NCBI GenBank assembly: GCA_008360975.2
Contig: CM039184.1
Coordinates: 56,510,797-56,574,796 of the forward strand
DNA: 64,000 bases
Reading direction: 5' to 3'
Source of the DNA: Lichenostomus cassidix
Lineage: Eukaryota; Chordata; Aves; Passeriformes; Meliphagidae
Under the pieces are notes generated by a model, which was given only the letters and a program-made list of their open reading frames with translations, was not told the DNA's origin and searched no databases. Position numbers and translations under genes: made by a program. Position 1 is the first letter of the stretch; the number at the start of each line of letters is the position of its first letter. Positions 62,201 to 64,000 of this stretch are shown here, piece by piece.

Positions 62201-64000
62201 TGCCATCACAGTAGAGTGAAAAGAAATAATATATTGCCTATATCCAAAATTAAATTGTTTTTTCTGCTTGTTGTAGAATTAGAGAATGGTTTAAGTTGCA
62301 AGTTACTCAGTTCCTTTGTATTTAGGCATTCTGAGTTCTCGTACTTGGGTGCTAGCTGATGGTAGTGGCTGCTTGAGTGTTGGTCATAGTATAAATAAAA
62401 CTATTCTATTTGCTGTAGGTTAAGTAGGAGCATAAATGTGTGTGTCCTTTTGTTTCATAGTGACTTCTGGAGGTTAATTAATGACCAGTTTTGAAGACAC
62501 AGTTGTGAAATTTTGGGTAGAGAAGCAACCTCTTTGTGTCAAACTGTCATCCTGTTACGAATATTTTTGGACATAGAGGAAAATGTTAGTGAAGGAATCG
62601 TAAAAGGCACAACCTGTAGCATAGAGTTTTGCCATCTCTCCCTGTAACATGCTTTGAAATCAGAATTTTCCTTCAGACAGTATTTTTCAGAGCAACAGAA
62701 ATTCTAGTACTTGAGACCTGTTTAAAGAGTAGAACAAGCCTTTACATTGTTTGGAAAAGCTGAAGTAGCAAAAGCAAAATAAAGATGAAGGTTTGGTTTT
62801 GATGCACTGAAGGACGAGATGAGCATCATGAGTCAGGGTGTTTGCTCCTGTCTTGCTGGGATACAGAAGTCATGCCATTTTAGGTACCTGTTGGCTCTCC
62901 ATCATCTCATTTATGTGGCTGTATTATGTCTTCCTTTGAATTTATATTCTTTGAAACAAGAGTTGTACTTACCATGTGTCTTTTTCCCCATAGAAAGCCT
63001 GGATTGGGGGTTTTTTAAGTCTTATTTAAAAATAGTACTGTCAGTCTTCTTGGCACCCAAGTTTAGGAAGTTTGACAGTCTGAAAGGAGTGCAGTACCAT
63101 TTGTGTTAGTGATTCCCTTCTCCTGTGTTTGGATGTCCATACTGGCCTTTCAGGGTGCTGCCTCTCTAGTACTGGGCTGTTGAATTGCAGAACAAAGTAA
63201 GAGACTGAACAAGTGTGCCGTCCAGGAATTGCCTGAAATGCACCTGACTGCAGTCTCAAGGCAGTGTCTGCCCTTTAGGGATATGTCCTGCCTGTGGTGA
63301 GTGGAATTCAGCTTTCTGCTGTTTAAATCTCAGAGTTAGGGCTTAGCCCATTAGATGGGTTTGTAGTCAGCCTGATTTTGAAGCTGTCACCACTCTGGTG
63401 GTTACTCTTGTCTTTTCTGGTCTGCAAGGTTAGCTGTTGTGAATATGAGGTGTTTAAAAACAAAAGTCATCCTTCTCTTGAAGTCTGTTTTACACCTAAG
63501 CTAAACAGAAAACTAAGGTTCATGTGTGATAAGAGAGCTTTGAAATCTCTCATGGGACCTTTAATTGCCTTTTTACTTACTGTTTTTGCAGAGCTGCCAT
63601 GCCATACTGAGAAGTTTACAGTGAGGAGTGATCAAATAGAAAACAATCATCAGCAGTGCTGACAGGAAGTCTAGCTCACTTTCCACCTTTTGTTTCAGTA
63701 TCAGGAAATGCTTATTATTTTAGCCTTAATAGGAACTATTCATGTGCTTTTGAAAGATCCCTGCAACTATATAAATAAATTGTACCATTATGAATAAATC
63801 TTGCTGAAGTTATCAGATGAAAAATGCTCTTTTTCACAGTTAACTTGGGAGCATTTGCTTGTAGCTGTGTCAAGGTTAATGATACTTGTAAAAGAGCCTA
63901 ATGTTTCTGTCTCATACAATTTACCTAGGCTTTACTCATTTTCTGACAGTACCCATGCAAATGAATTAGCACTTGTACATTAGTAGCTTCAGAAGACTTG
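59227..64000 (+). other. PROM1: PROM1 intron (5' part), runs off the window
   Basis: The sequence after exon 4 is AT-rich intron. I searched for the next exon, which should encode the remainder of TM2 and a conserved sequence like IGIFYGFVANHQ, and did not find it, so it lies downstream. A T-rich tract is at 60591-60623. Open frames such as 60689-61087 (132 codons from a GTG), 59518-59904 on the minus strand and 63378-63662 have no recognisable homology. Confidence 0.8.
60591..60623. repeat. T-rich low-complexity tract
   Basis: Thirty-three bases of T with three interrupting C residues, in the last PROM1 intron of the window. Confidence 0.85.

Noticed and set aside
63378..63662. Signal-peptide-like frame (hydrophobic start, Cys residues) as a small secreted gene or FGFBP-like exon
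   Set aside because: The first residues are hydrophobic, but the rest matches no FGFBP or other family, and it begins inside an intron without promoter signals.
1..64000. tRNA, rRNA, CRISPR, phage, operon or other prokaryotic systems
   Set aside because: No tRNA internal-promoter pair, rRNA segment or spaced direct-repeat array was noticed, and the gene structure is vertebrate throughout. A covariance-model search would be decisive for small RNAs.

Overview
The window is vertebrate nuclear DNA, almost certainly from a bird. Two split genes with clear orthologues lie on the + strand, the spacing is large and AT-rich, and the dispersed repeats are mostly CR1-type LINEs, several carrying the characteristic 3' end with ATTCTRTG repeats. 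There are no bacterial-style operons, CRISPR arrays or phage genes. Most ATG-to-stop open frames are chance frames in non-coding DNA.

Layout. Positions 1-1430 are the last intron of TAPT1. Its final exon (75 complete codons plus a split glycine) runs from 1431 to the stop at 1658-1660, and a 3' UTR of about 1.9 kb reaches a poly(A) signal at 3528. From about 3.56 to 32.95 kb there is intergenic DNA with no supportable gene. It holds CR1 copies, an old LINE relic with a recognisable reverse-transcriptase motif, a possible LTR fragment, an inverted pair of an unnamed repeat, and low-complexity tracts. A CpG island at about 32.97-34.54 kb is the PROM1 promoter. Base composition flips from C-rich to G-rich on the + strand exactly at a GTGAGT donor (33490), which marks the likely first non-coding exon.

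PROM1 (prominin-1/CD133) fills the rest. Four coding exons are resolved: 39801-40020 (start, signal peptide), 54545-54603, a 27-nt microexon 57486-57512, and 59021-59226 (first transmembrane segment and Cys-rich cytoplasmic motif). Together they give 170 complete codons plus two bases; the gene continues beyond the window. The gene order TAPT1 then PROM1 on the same strand matches the mammalian arrangement.

Most interesting points: the microexon matches the nine residues missing from a known human CD133 isoform; the exon ending at 59226 appears to use a GC rather than a GT donor; the PROM1 leader has three upstream ATGs, one opening a 46-codon frame that overlaps the true start; and a 14-bp perfect hairpin lies in the TAPT1 intron. 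I found no previously undescribed biological system. All splice sites were placed by eye from homology and consensus, without alignment tools.
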